Origin: an uncultured Oscillospiraceae bacterium
GTDB taxonomy: Bacteria; Bacillota; Clostridia; Oscillospirales; Oscillospiraceae
Direction: 5' to 3'
Assembly (NCBI GenBank): GCA_947623745.1
Contig: CANQHN010000010.1
Span: 1-64,000 of the forward strand
DNA length: 64,000 nt
Shown here in pieces: positions 8,274-16,522 of the stretch; position 1 is the stretch's first letter, and every line of letters begins with the position of its first letter. A model generated the notes under the pieces. The model did not search any database, was not told the origin of the DNA, and saw only the letters and a program-made list of their open reading frames with translations. Made by a program: the position numbers and the translations under genes.

Positions 8274-9161
8274 TTAGCCCTTCACCGCGCCGGCCATGAA
8301 GCCCTTCTCGAAGTACTTCTGCACGAAGGGGTAGATGACCAGCATGGGGGCGGCTGCCACGATGATGGAGGAGAATTTGATGAGTTCGGTGACCTTCTGC
8401 AGCTCGGCATAGCCGCCGGAGATGGTGGCCGCCTGGTTGGCGCTGGCGGAGCTCTTGATCAGGATGTTGCGCAACACCAGGGGCAGGGGGGCCTTCTCAG
8501 CGGTCAGATAAATCATGGCGGTGAACCAGTCGTTCCAGTAGGCCACCATGGAGAACACCACCATCACGGCCAGGATGGGCTTGGACAGGGGGATGACGAT
8601 GCTCAGGAAGGTGCGCAGCTTGGAGCAGCCGTCGATCTCCGAGGCCTCGATCAGCTCGTGGGGGATGCTGTTCTGGAAGTAGTTGCGCACGATGATCATG
8701 TTGCCTACCGCCACGCCTCCGGGCAGGAACAGGGCCCAGATGTTGTCGATCAGGCCGGTGTCCTTGACCACCAGGAAGGTGGGGATCAGGCCGCCGCCGA
8801 AGTACATGGTGATGAGGAAGAAGATGCTGAAGAACTTCCGGCCGGGCAGGTCCTTCTGGGCCATGGGGTAAGCGGTGATGTACAGCAGGGCCACAGAGAA
8901 AATGGTGCCGATGACGGTGTACTTCACGGAGTTGAAGAAGCCGGAGAAGATCTTGGGGTCGGCAAAGACGGCGGAGTAGCCCTTCAGGGTGAACTGGCTG
9001 GGCAGCAGGAAGGTCTTGCCGGCGTACACGTCATAGGGGTCGGACACGGAGGCGATGAGCACGTAGTACAGGGGGTAGGCCACGATGATCAGCACGATGG
9101 CGGTGATGGCGACCAGGATGATGTCGCTGGTGCGGTCAGACAGACCGTTCTTCTTTTTCAC
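8274..9161 (-). CDS. Carbohydrate ABC transporter permease (LplC/YtcP type)
   Basis: 295 aa, six predicted membrane segments. The conserved cytoplasmic loop for ATPase contact is visible: ELIEASEIDGCSKLRTFLSIVIPLSKPILAVM is the EAA motif (EA...DG......I..P). I chose the GTG at 9159-9161, 8 nt after AAGGAGG; a GTG nine bases upstream lies within the ribosome site. The C-terminus EKGFMAGAVKG is the classic end of MalG/AraQ-type permeases. It pairs with the permease gene just upstream to form the membrane channel. Confidence 0.93.
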   Translation of the reverse strand: MKKKNGLSDRTSDIILVAITAIVLIIVAYPLYYVLIASVSDPYDVYAGKTFLLPSQFTLKGYSAVFADPKIFSGFFNSVKYTVIGTIFSVALLYITAYPMAQKDLPGRKFFSIFFLITMYFGGGLIPTFLVVKDTGLIDNIWALFLPGGVAVGNMIIVRNYFQNSIPHELIEASEIDGCSKLRTFLSIVIPLSKPILAVMVVFSMVAYWNDWFTAMIYLTAEKAPLPLVLRNILIKSSASANQAATISGGYAELQKVTELIKFSSIIVAAAPMLVIYPFVQKYFEKGFMAGAVKG

Positions 9162-9174
9162 GTTGCCCACCTCC

Positions 9175-10110
9175 TTAGACGAAGTCCACGTCCGAGGTCT
9201 TGGACGCGATCTTGTTGACGACGAAGAGCAGGATCAGGTTGATAGCCGTGTTGAACAGGCCCACTGCCGTGGAGTAGCTGTACTTGGCGTTTTCAATACC
9301 CTGTTGGTACACATACACGGCGATGACGTCGGAGGTGGCTTTGTTCAGGTCGGTCTGGAGCAGCCACACCTTTTCAAATCCTACGTTCATCAGGGAGCCG
9401 GCGCTCATGATCAGGTTCAGGATGGCCATGGGCAGCAGGGCGGGGACATCCACGTTCATGATGCGCTGGAACACGGAGGCGCCGTCCACCTTGGCCGCCT
9501 CGTACAGGCTGGTGTCCACGTTGGACAGGGTGGCCAGGTAGATGATACATCCCCAGCCGGCGTCCTGCCAGATGCCCGAGGCGATGTAGATGGTCCGGAA
9601 GGCGGAGGACTGGGTGAGGAAGTCGATGCTGGTGCCGAAGAGCAGGTTGATCAGGCCGCCGGAGGGGCTCAGGAAGATGCGCAGCATACCGCAGATGACC
9701 ATGGTGGAGATGAAGTGGGGGGCGTAGAGCACGGTCTGGACCACCCGCTTGTAGCGGTTGAAGCGCAGCTGGTTGATGCACAGGGACAGGATGATGGGGA
9801 TGGGGAAGCTCCACAGCAGGCCGTAGAGGCTGAGCAGGATGGTGTTCTTGATCATCCGGCCGAAGGTGGGGGCGGTGAAGAACCGCTCGAACCACTTGAA
9901 CCAGACCCATTCACTGCCCAGGTAGCCCTGGCTGGCCCGGAAGTCCCGGAAGGCGATCTGGATGCCGTACATGGGGATGTACTTGTACACCACAGTCAGC
10001 ACAACGGGGATGAGCAGCAGCGCGTAGAGCTGCCAATTGTCCTTCATGCGCTGGCCGAGGCTCTTTCGGCCTAGCGCAACGGCGGACGCTTGGTTTGCCG
10101 TTTGGTTCAT
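9175..10110 (-). CDS. Carbohydrate ABC transporter permease (LplB/YteP type)
   Basis: 311 aa from the ATG at 10108-10110, placed 8 nt after AGGAG; a GTG three codons upstream overlaps that site. The LplB hallmark GIQIAFRDFRASQGYLGSEWVWFKWFERFF near the first membrane segment and the EAA loop LYEAAKVDGASVFQRIMNVDVPALLPM are both clear. About six membrane segments. It is first in the minus-strand operon and heads the order permease, permease, binding protein, GH32, ATPase. Only 13 bp separate it from the next permease start. Confidence 0.93.
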   Translation of the reverse strand: MNQTANQASAVALGRKSLGQRMKDNWQLYALLLIPVVLTVVYKYIPMYGIQIAFRDFRASQGYLGSEWVWFKWFERFFTAPTFGRMIKNTILLSLYGLLWSFPIPIILSLCINQLRFNRYKRVVQTVLYAPHFISTMVICGMLRIFLSPSGGLINLLFGTSIDFLTQSSAFRTIYIASGIWQDAGWGCIIYLATLSNVDTSLYEAAKVDGASVFQRIMNVDVPALLPMAILNLIMSAGSLMNVGFEKVWLLQTDLNKATSDVIAVYVYQQGIENAKYSYSTAVGLFNTAINLILLFVVNKIASKTSDVDFV

Positions 10111-10195
10111 TTGACTCACTCCTATTTCTCGATTCTCAGATTTGGCGCGAAAGAAGAAGCGCTTTCACCCCCCAGAAGCATGGAATACCTTGAAA

Positions 10196-10211
10196 TGTGT
10201 AACGTTTCACA
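10196..10211. promoter_or_regulatory. LacI-family operator 1
   Basis: TGTGTAACGTTTCACA, one mismatch from the perfect palindrome TGTGAAACGTTTCACA with the central CG usual for LacI-family sites. It lies in the untranslated leader of the transport operon. Two related sites are nearby. Confidence 0.75.
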
Positions 10212-10252
10212 CCAGGGACAAAAGAAAAATCCGCGAAGTGCCGGATATTGAA

Positions 10253-10268
10253 CGTGAAACGTTATACA
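10253..10268. promoter_or_regulatory. LacI-family operator 2, just downstream of the transport operon promoter
   Basis: CGTGAAACGTTATACA, three mismatches from the palindrome consensus. It covers roughly +7 to +22 of the predicted minus-strand transcript, a position expected to block transcription of the sugar operon. Confidence 0.7.
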
Positions 10269-10281
10269 TCGATACAATGAA

Positions 10282-10310
10282 ATAATACGGCAGATTGTAC
10301 CAGACGTCAA
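10282..10310 (-). promoter_or_regulatory. Promoter of the sugar transport/GH32 operon
   Basis: Minus strand TTGACG (10305-10310), 17-bp spacer, TATTAT (10282-10287). The expected start is near 10275, leaving a leader of about 165 nt that contains operators 1 and 2. Confidence 0.7.
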
Positions 10311-10419
10311 CGATAATTTACAAAAAATTTTACTTTCAGCTAATGTCACAAACCGCCGGGGGCGTTTTTGGTGGAAATAACGATTTTATAATTTCATGAA
10401 ATTAAAATGAAATTTATGC

Positions 10420-10449
10420 TTTACAACGCTTTTTGCTCTGTGCTATACT
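10420..10449 (+). promoter_or_regulatory. Promoter of the lacI-family regulator gene
   Basis: TTTACA (10420-10425), 18-bp spacer, TATACT (10444-10449). Operator 3 begins about 12 bp after the expected start. Confidence 0.65.
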
Positions 10450-10467
10450 GGCGGAGTAAAAGAAATA

Positions 10468-10483
10468 CGTGAAACATTTCACG
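10468..10483. promoter_or_regulatory. LacI-family operator 3 (autoregulatory)
   Basis: CGTGAAACATTTCACG has perfect 7-bp arms around a CA centre and matches the other two sites. Placed between the regulator promoter and its ATG, it suggests autorepression. Confidence 0.75.
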
Positions 10484-10502
10484 CCGAAGGGAGCGGCTTC
10501 GG

Positions 10503-11495
10503 ATGAAGCAGAAGAGCACCACCCCCACCATGAAAGACGTGGCCCGGGAGGCCGGGGTGGCCCTGGGCACCGTGTCCAAGGTATTCAACAACATCCCCGT
10601 GGGGGAGAGCTACCGCCAGCGGGTGGTGGAGGCCGCCGGGAAGCTGGGCTACCAGGTGAACCAGTACGCCCGGGGCTTAAAGACCAACCGGACCAACACC
10701 GTGGCCCTCATCCTCCCCAGCGTGGACCATCCCTTTTTTGGCGCCCTGGCCCAGCAGCTGTGCCTGGCCCTGTCCCGGCGCAGCTACCGCACTCTGCTGT
10801 ATGTCACCGGCTCCAACCCGGAGGTGGAGCAGCAGTGCATCCGCATGGTCCAGCAGAACAAGGCCGACGGCATCATCGGCCTGACCTACAACCCAGGTCT
10901 GGAGGTGGACGAGGCCCTGCCCTTCGTCAGCATCGACCGCTATTTCAGCCCCGGCGTGCCCTGCGTGGCGTCCGACAACCTGGGCGGCGGCCGCCTGGCG
11001 GCGGAGCGGCTGATCTCCCTGGGATGCAGGCACCTGGCCTTTTTCCGCAACGGCCCCATCCAGGCCGGCGAGGCGGACAAGCGGGGGGACGGCTTTGAGC
11101 AGATATGCCGCGCCCGGGGCGTGTCCTATGAGGTGATACGTATCAACGACGAGGAGCAGTCCCTGGAGGTGTTCCGGGATTACCTGATCGGCCACATCTC
11201 CAACGGGAAGCTGGACCTGGACGGCATCTTCTGCTCCACCGACCTGCTGGCCCTGACCATCCGGGGGATGCTGGAGGAGCTGGGGCAGCGGGTGCCGGAG
11301 GACGTGCAGCTCGTCGGCTTCGACGGCATCCGGCAGTTCGGGTCGGAGGGCTGCTACTGCTCCACCATCGTCCAGCCCATCGCCCAGCTGGCCCAGACCA
11401 GCGTGGATATCCTGCTGCAGGAGGACCGCTCCGCGCTGCCCTCCCTGATCTGCCTGCCGGTGGCCTACGCCGCCGGCGGCACCACGCGGGAATAA
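10503..11495 (+). CDS. LacI family transcriptional regulator of the fructan/sucrose locus
   Basis: 330 aa. An N-terminal HTH and hinge (TMKDVAREAGVALGTVSKVFNN, then YQVNQYARGLKTNRT) is followed by a periplasmic-binding-protein-like sensor domain with the usual ending QLVGFDGIRQFG. The leucine of the classic hinge helix is present in ARGLKT. It is divergent from the transport operon, and three copies of a TGTGAAACGTTTCACA-type palindrome lie between them, so it most likely represses both units until a sugar binds. The inducer is not determinable from sequence. Confidence 0.93.
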   Translation: MKQKSTTPTMKDVAREAGVALGTVSKVFNNIPVGESYRQRVVEAAGKLGYQVNQYARGLKTNRTNTVALILPSVDHPFFGALAQQLCLALSRRSYRTLLYVTGSNPEVEQQCIRMVQQNKADGIIGLTYNPGLEVDEALPFVSIDRYFSPGVPCVASDNLGGGRLAAERLISLGCRHLAFFRNGPIQAGEADKRGDGFEQICRARGVSYEVIRINDEEQSLEVFRDYLIGHISNGKLDLDGIFCSTDLLALTIRGMLEELGQRVPEDVQLVGFDGIRQFGSEGCYCSTIVQPIAQLAQTSVDILLQEDRSALPSLICLPVAYAAGGTTRE

Positions 11496-11513
11496 AAAAG
11501 GAGGCGAGCCGCC

Positions 11514-12245
11514 GTGGCCAGCGAGTATTTGAAGTGGAAATACCGGGACGTCAAGCCCGACGTTCCCCGGGAGCTGACGCCCAAGGAGAAGCGGGCCAAC
11601 TGGTGGCACTACCACAAGTGGCACGTGCTCCTGGGGGCCGTCCTCCTGCTGGCGGCCGGGAACATACTGTACCACGTGCTGGGGATCGGCCAGGTGAAGC
11701 CGGACTTCCAGGTGGCCTACGTGGCCTCCGATCCCCTGCCCGAGGACACCGTCTCCGCCCTGGAGCGGGCCCTGGCCAGCTTTGGGACCGACTGCAACGG
11801 GGACGGCCAGACGGTGGTCAGGGTGAACCAGTACGTCAGCGGGGACAGCGAGAACAACAGTGACGCGGCCATGTACGCCTATGCCGCCGGCGCCAAGCTG
11901 ATGTCCGACCTGACGGACTGCGACAGCTACCTCTTCCTCCTGGAGGACCCGGAGGCATTCCAGCGCAATTACCAGGTGCTCCGCCGCCTGGACGGCACCC
12001 TGCCCGACGAGCTGGACACGGACTACGACAGCTGCTACCTTCTCTGGAGCGACTGCCCCGCCCTGGCGGAGCTGGAGCTGGGGGAGTACAGCGAGGTGGT
12101 CCTGGGCCAGCAGGTCACCGGGGACAGCCAGCAGCTGTTCTCCGGCCTGTACGTGGCCAGGCGGGGATTCTGGACGGAGACGACCTGCGCCTACCCGGAC
12201 CAGTGTGACCAGCTGTGGGCGGAACTGACGAAAGGGGGCTTTTAG
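11514..12245 (+). CDS. Unknown membrane-anchored protein in the LacI operon
   Basis: 243 aa, GTG start after AAAAAGGAGGCGAG, 18 bp after the lacI-family gene. A basic N-terminal segment (about 1-36, rich in Trp/His/Lys) precedes one membrane helix (about 37-58, HVLLGAVLLLAAGNILYHVL). The remaining 185 residues should lie outside the cell; they are acidic and include DCNGDGQ, which resembles a calcium-binding DxNxDG loop. I cannot assign a family. The position suggests an accessory role in oligosaccharide capture or membrane organisation of the importer, which is inference from context only. Confidence 0.8.
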   Translation: MASEYLKWKYRDVKPDVPRELTPKEKRANWWHYHKWHVLLGAVLLLAAGNILYHVLGIGQVKPDFQVAYVASDPLPEDTVSALERALASFGTDCNGDGQTVVRVNQYVSGDSENNSDAAMYAYAAGAKLMSDLTDCDSYLFLLEDPEAFQRNYQVLRRLDGTLPDELDTDYDSCYLLWSDCPALAELELGEYSEVVLGQQVTGDSQQLFSGLYVARRGFWTETTCAYPDQCDQLWAELTKGGF

Positions 12246-12872
12246 TTGAAAAATCTGAAACGTTACATCCTGCCGCTGGCCATCCTGGCGGTCCTGGCGG
12301 CTGCGCTGGCCCTGTTCCTGAGCCGCCTGGGGAGCGAGCACCCGTCCCAGGCCGCTGACGGGACCCCCTGGGACGAGAGCTGGACCATGATCGGCTCCGT
12401 GCTGGGGGTGGAGGATCCGGGGAACGGGTTCACGCTGCTGGACAACAACACCGTCCTGGCCTCCAACGACCTGTACTACGCCTCCTGGACCTGCGGCGAG
12501 GCGGCCCCCTACACCAATGACGAGGGGGACGAGGTGGACCTGTACCCCGCCCAGCTGTATCTGCTGCTCCAGGGCTGTGCCGACGCCGAGAACGCCCGGA
12601 AGGCGGCGGAGGCCTGGAGCGACCGGGAGCGGGAGACCTATACCGTGCGGGAGGAGCGGACGCAGACCATCAACGGCCAGGACTACACCCTGCTGCTCTA
12701 CGACTGCGCCTCTGAGACCAACCCGTACAGCCGGGGCGTGTCCGCCTTCACGGTGTACGGCGCCAGCGCCGTCAGCGTGGAGCTGACCTGTCAGGACGGC
12801 TTCACGGGGGACGAGCTGGTCATCCTCACCGATTTTCTCGGCGGCTTCCATTATGGCACCGCCGGAGCGTGA
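12246..12872 (+). CDS. Unknown secreted or membrane-anchored protein in the LacI operon
   Basis: 208 aa, TTG start directly after the previous stop, with AAAGGGGG about 9 nt upstream. Residues 7-28 form an uncleaved-looking signal anchor (ILPLAILAVLAAALALFL). The rest is an acidic exported domain with three to four cysteines and no recognisable motif. It overlaps the start region of the following DUF624 gene, so all four plus-strand genes form one operon. No function can be assigned. Confidence 0.75.
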   Translation: MKNLKRYILPLAILAVLAAALALFLSRLGSEHPSQAADGTPWDESWTMIGSVLGVEDPGNGFTLLDNNTVLASNDLYYASWTCGEAAPYTNDEGDEVDLYPAQLYLLLQGCADAENARKAAEAWSDRERETYTVREERTQTINGQDYTLLLYDCASETNPYSRGVSAFTVYGASAVSVELTCQDGFTGDELVILTDFLGGFHYGTAGA

Positions 12873-12886
12873 AAGGAGCGCTATCC

Positions 12887-13648
12887 ATGGGATTATTCAC
12901 CCCTGACGACCCGTATGAGGATCTGAGCGTCCGGCAGACGGGGTTCGCCCGCTATAAGCAGCTGCTGTCCGAGCACGCCGGCCACTGGTTCCGGATCAAC
13001 CTGCTGACGGTGGCGGGGGCCCTGCCCCTGGCGGCGGGGATCTTCGTGTCCATCCTGTCCTCCAGCGTGCTGGTGCTGCTGCCCTGCTCCCTGCTGGGGG
13101 GCGCGGTGTTCGGCCCGTTTTTGGCGGGGCTGTTCGACTCGGTGCTGCGCGCCCTGCGGGATGACCCCAACAACTGGTGGACCAATTACAAGAAGAGCTG
13201 GCGGCAGAACTGGGCGGGGAGCCTGCTGCCCGGGGCCCTGCTGGGGCTGTTCGTGGGGGTGTACGCCTTCATGGGCAACCTGTTCTGGTGGGCCCAGTCC
13301 GCCCCCAGCCTGGGGACGGTGGCCCTGTGGCTGTTCTCCGGCTTTGTGCTGCTCATCCTCAACACCCTGTTCTGGCCCCAGCTGGTGCTGTTCCGGCAGA
13401 CCGCCCTCAACCGCCTGCGCAACATCATCCTGTTTACCGCCAAGTATCTGTGGAAGGTGGCGGGGGCCGCCCTGCTGCAGATGGCCTATCTGGCCGCCTA
13501 TGTGCTGTTCGCCCCGTGGACGCTGCTCCTGGTGCCCCTGCTGGGGCTGTGGTATATCGTCTTTCTCTCCCAGTTCCTGCTCTACGACGCGCTGAACCAG
13601 GAGCTGCGGATCGAGGAGCAGTTCGCCCAGGCCGCGGAAAACCCGTAG
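12887..13648 (+). CDS. DUF624 (YesL-like) membrane protein
   Basis: 253 aa from the ATG at 12887, preceded by AAAGGAGCGCTATCC; a GTG at 12869 in the same frame lacks a site. Five to six hydrophobic segments. The N-terminal block YKQLLSEHAGHWFRINLLTVAGALPLAAG and the motif DSVLRALRDDPNNWWTNYKKSWRQNW are typical of DUF624/YesL, a family found beside LplABC-type sugar importers such as the B. subtilis yes locus. Biochemical role unknown. Its presence supports the reading of this region as one carbohydrate-uptake locus. Confidence 0.85.
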   Translation: MGLFTPDDPYEDLSVRQTGFARYKQLLSEHAGHWFRINLLTVAGALPLAAGIFVSILSSSVLVLLPCSLLGGAVFGPFLAGLFDSVLRALRDDPNNWWTNYKKSWRQNWAGSLLPGALLGLFVGVYAFMGNLFWWAQSAPSLGTVALWLFSGFVLLILNTLFWPQLVLFRQTALNRLRNIILFTAKYLWKVAGAALLQMAYLAAYVLFAPWTLLLVPLLGLWYIVFLSQFLLYDALNQELRIEEQFAQAAENP

Positions 13649-13679
13649 GGCCGGCGTACCGCTTTCCTGAGAAATAGAG

Positions 13680-13715
13680 AACAGGCGCCTGGACCATGTC
13701 CGGGCGCCTGTTTCC
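13680..13715 (+). terminator. Terminator after the LacI-DUF624 operon
   Basis: ACAGGCGCC and GGGCGCCTGT arms around a 12-nt loop, followed by TTT. Confidence 0.65.
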
Positions 13716-13920
13716 GTATATAATAATGTAGGGCCGTCCGGGGAGGATCGGGGCCCGGCGCATCTGCCGGCCGCCCCTTGCGCCGCGGGGGAAACTGTGC
13801 TATGATGATACTGGATGAGTATCCAAAATCTGAATTTGAACGCGGATCAGAGGCCGCGCCGGAAAAACGGCGTTTTCGATTTGGTTTGGGTTGGCCTTGG
13901 GTCCCAGGAAAGGAATCTTC

Positions 13921-15102
13921 ATGGAAATCAACGGCCAAGTCGTCAATGAGGACATCAAGTATGCCGAGCTGAATCTCTCGCCGGAGATCATGCAGGCCCT
14001 GGAGAAGAAGGGCTACGTCCAGGCCACCCCCGTCCAGGGCGGCGCCATCCCCTACTTTATGGATTGGAAGGACGTCATCGCCAAGGCCCCCACCGGCACC
14101 GGCAAGACCTTCGCCTTCGGCATCCCCATGGTGGAGCACATCGACCCCGCGTCCAATAAGGTGGCTGCGCTGATCCTGGCCCCCACCCGGGAGCTGGCCC
14201 TCCAGATCCAGGACGAGCTGCGGGACCTGTGCGCATTCAAGGAGGGGGTGCGGGTGGTTTGCCTCTACGGCGGCCAGCCCATCGACAGGCAGATCACCCA
14301 GCTGAAAAAGAACCCCCAGATCGTGGTGGCCACCCCCGGCCGGCTCATGGACCACGTGAAGCGCCGCACGGTCCGGCTGGACAAGGTGGAGACCGTGGTG
14401 CTGGACGAGGCCGACCGGATGCTGGATATGGGCTTCGTGCGGGACGTGACCCGCATTTTGGACCTGGTCCCCAAGCGCCGAAACCTGGGGATGTTCTCCG
14501 CCACCATTTCCCGGGAAGTGATGGACATCTCCTGGGTCTACCAGCGGGACCCGGTGGAGATCACCGTCCGGGCCGACGAGCAGAACAAGCCCGACATCGC
14601 CCAGTTCCGCCTGGACGTGGAGCGCAACCGGAAGATGGAGGCCATGGTGAAGCTGATGGAGCTGGGGGGCTACGACCGGGTCATCGCCTTCTGCAACACG
14701 AAGAACATGACCGACCGGCTGGCCGGCCTGCTGAAGATGCGGAACATCTCCTGCCAGGCCATCCACGGCGACATCCAGCAGCGGGTGCGGGAAAAGACCC
14801 TCCAGCAGTTCCGGGAGGGGAAGCTGCGGGTGCTGGTGGCCACCGACGTGGCCGCCCGGGGGCTGGACATCGACGACGTGGACGCGGTGTTCAACTACGA
14901 CGTGCCCGACGAGAACGAGTACTATATCCACCGCATCGGCCGCACCGGCCGCGCCAAGCGCCACGGCGTGGCCTACACCCTGGTGTCCACCATCACCGAG
15001 GGCATCCGCCTGGACGACATCCGCCGGAATACCGGCAACGATATCAAGCCGGTGCGGTTCGCCGAGGACGGCACCCTGGAGCCGGTGCCCCCCAAGCAGT
15101 GA
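13921..15102 (+). CDS. DEAD-box RNA helicase
   Basis: 393 aa from the ATG at 13921 (AAAGGAATCTTC upstream). All core motifs are present: Q motif (Gln39), APTGTGKT at 56-63, PTRELA, the GG and TPGR motifs, DEAD within VLDEADRMLDMGF, SAT, then HGD, ATDVAARGLDID and HRIGRTGR. There is no long C-terminal RNA-binding tail, so it is a minimal two-RecA-domain helicase of the CshA/RhlE size class. Probable roles are ribosome assembly or RNA turnover. It stands alone after a 272-bp gap. Confidence 0.95.
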   Translation: MEINGQVVNEDIKYAELNLSPEIMQALEKKGYVQATPVQGGAIPYFMDWKDVIAKAPTGTGKTFAFGIPMVEHIDPASNKVAALILAPTRELALQIQDELRDLCAFKEGVRVVCLYGGQPIDRQITQLKKNPQIVVATPGRLMDHVKRRTVRLDKVETVVLDEADRMLDMGFVRDVTRILDLVPKRRNLGMFSATISREVMDISWVYQRDPVEITVRADEQNKPDIAQFRLDVERNRKMEAMVKLMELGGYDRVIAFCNTKNMTDRLAGLLKMRNISCQAIHGDIQQRVREKTLQQFREGKLRVLVATDVAARGLDIDDVDAVFNYDVPDENEYYIHRIGRTGRAKRHGVAYTLVSTITEGIRLDDIRRNTGNDIKPVRFAEDGTLEPVPPKQ

Positions 15103-15202
15103 CGCGGTTTTAAGCGGTTTTTAATCTGTTCCCCATGATTTTTTCATATTCCAGAACGTATACTATCCTTAAATCAAGCACAAGAAATGGAGTGATTTTG
15201 GA

Positions 15203-15412
15203 ATGGAAAAGAAACGGCTCTATAAAACAGAGGGTCCCTACAAGATGATCTGCGGCGTGTGCGGCGGCGTGGCGGAGTATTTCGACATCGATCCCACCCT
15301 GGTGCGGGTGATCTGGGTGATCGCCGCATTTATGGGCTCCTTCGGCTTCTGGGCCTACGTGATCTGCGCCGCCATCATGCCCAAGAAGAGCGACGTGTAT
15401 CCCGGCTATTGA
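15203..15412 (+). CDS. PspC domain protein
   Basis: 69 aa. It is a minimal PspC domain: LYKTEGPYKMICGVCGGVAEYFDIDPTLVRVIWVIAAF matches the family block (R....-ICGVCGGIAEYFGIDPTLVRL), followed by one membrane helix. PspC proteins act in envelope stress or membrane sensing; short stand-alone copies are common in Clostridia and their role is unclear. ATG start after AATGGAGTG. A gene for an acetyltransferase follows 16 bp later, probably in the same transcript. Confidence 0.9.
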   Translation: MEKKRLYKTEGPYKMICGVCGGVAEYFDIDPTLVRVIWVIAAFMGSFGFWAYVICAAIMPKKSDVYPGY

Positions 15413-15428
15413 TAAAGGAAGTGCGGCT

Positions 15429-16271
15429 ATGATCCACATGCGGACGTCCCGGCCGGAGGACATCCCCCGCCTGCGGGAGCTGTGGCGGCTCGCCTTCGGG
15501 GACCCGGAGGCGTATATGGACGCCTTTTTCCAGTGCTGGTACCGCCCGGAGCGGATGCTGGTGCTGGAGGAGGAGGGGGAGCTCCGGTCCATGCTGGCCT
15601 GGTTCGACACCTGGCTGGACGTCCCCGATGGGAACCGCTGGAAGGCCGGATACCTCTATGCCGTGGCAACCCACCCGGACCGCCGGGGACAGGGACTGAG
15701 CGGGGCGCTGCAGAAGTATGCCGCCGCCTACCTGCGGGGGGAGCAGGGCTGCCAAGCCATGACCACCGTGCCGGCGAACCCCTCCCTGCATCGGTTTTTC
15801 GCCGCCAACGGGTTCCGGGAGTGCTTCACCCACAGCGTCCGCGTCTGGGACGCCCCCGTTCCGGAGGGGGAGCCGCCCTTCCGGCTGGAGCGCCTCTCCG
15901 CCGCGGACTACGGCCGCGCCCGGGAGGCCATCTTGTCCGGCACGGCCCACATCTCTTACCCGGAGCAGGCCCTCGCCTTCCAGGAGGAGGCCGGCGCCCT
16001 GTCCCCCGGAGGCGGGCTGTACGCCGCCGGCGCCGCTGTGCTGTGCGCCGAGGAGGGGGAGCGGGGCCTGGTGATCAAGGAGCTGCTGGGCAAGCCGGAG
16101 GACGTAGAACTGGCCCTTCGATGGGCGGGGGCCCTGCTGCCCGGCTGGACCGGCGAGTACCGCACGCCCGGGAGCCAGGTCCCGTTCGGGATGCTCCAGT
16201 GGCTCTACCCCGGTCTGGAGCGGCGCTGGGACTGGTCCTCCAGCGCCTATCTGGGGCTCGCTTTTGACTAA
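15429..16271 (+). CDS. GNAT family N-acetyltransferase (Eis-like two-domain type)
   Basis: 280 aa, ATG after AAAGGAAGTG. The N-terminal GNAT domain has the acetyl-CoA loop VATHPDRRGQGLSGALQKYAAAYL near residues 75-100, then TVPANPSLHRFFAANGFRE. The C-terminal half (RLERLSAADYGRAREAIL onward) looks like a second GNAT-like or Eis C-terminal domain. Substrate unknown. Confidence 0.88.
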   Translation: MIHMRTSRPEDIPRLRELWRLAFGDPEAYMDAFFQCWYRPERMLVLEEEGELRSMLAWFDTWLDVPDGNRWKAGYLYAVATHPDRRGQGLSGALQKYAAAYLRGEQGCQAMTTVPANPSLHRFFAANGFRECFTHSVRVWDAPVPEGEPPFRLERLSAADYGRAREAILSGTAHISYPEQALAFQEEAGALSPGGGLYAAGAAVLCAEEGERGLVIKELLGKPEDVELALRWAGALLPGWTGEYRTPGSQVPFGMLQWLYPGLERRWDWSSSAYLGLAFD

Positions 16272-16283
16272 TTTCCTGCATTT

Positions 16284-16328
16284 GAGAAAAAATCACGCGT
16301 TTTTGGTTAAAAACGCGTGATTTTTTAC
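16284..16328. terminator. Strong bidirectional terminator
   Basis: AAAAAATCACGCGTTTTT and its exact complement around a GGTT loop. Confidence 0.9.
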
Positions 16329-16372
16329 TGCTTTATCAGGTTAAACAATGGAAATTGTAGGAAAACAAGAAA

Positions 16373-16394
16373 GCCACAGCCAAAAAGCTGTGGC
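16373..16394. repeat. Inverted repeat upstream of gdhA
   Basis: GCCACAGC and GCTGTGGC (8 bp each, 6-nt loop) lie about 20 bp upstream of the probable -35 of gdhA. There is no U-tract. It could be a regulator site or part of a terminator relic. Confidence 0.4.
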
Positions 16395-16414
16395 GGCATC
16401 CACAAAAAATATGC

Positions 16415-16442
16415 TTTACTTTGCGGCTTTTTATGGTATGCT
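16415..16442 (+). promoter_or_regulatory. Probable gdhA promoter
   Basis: TTTACT (16415-16420), 16-bp spacer, TATGCT (16437-16442), about 80 bp before the ATG. Confidence 0.45.
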
Positions 16443-16522
16443 TATACATGAGGAGAGATAAAACCCCAAAAAATTGAATCCCTTCCGTCAAAAACAAAAA
16501 TTTTATTAGGAGGAGAACTATC

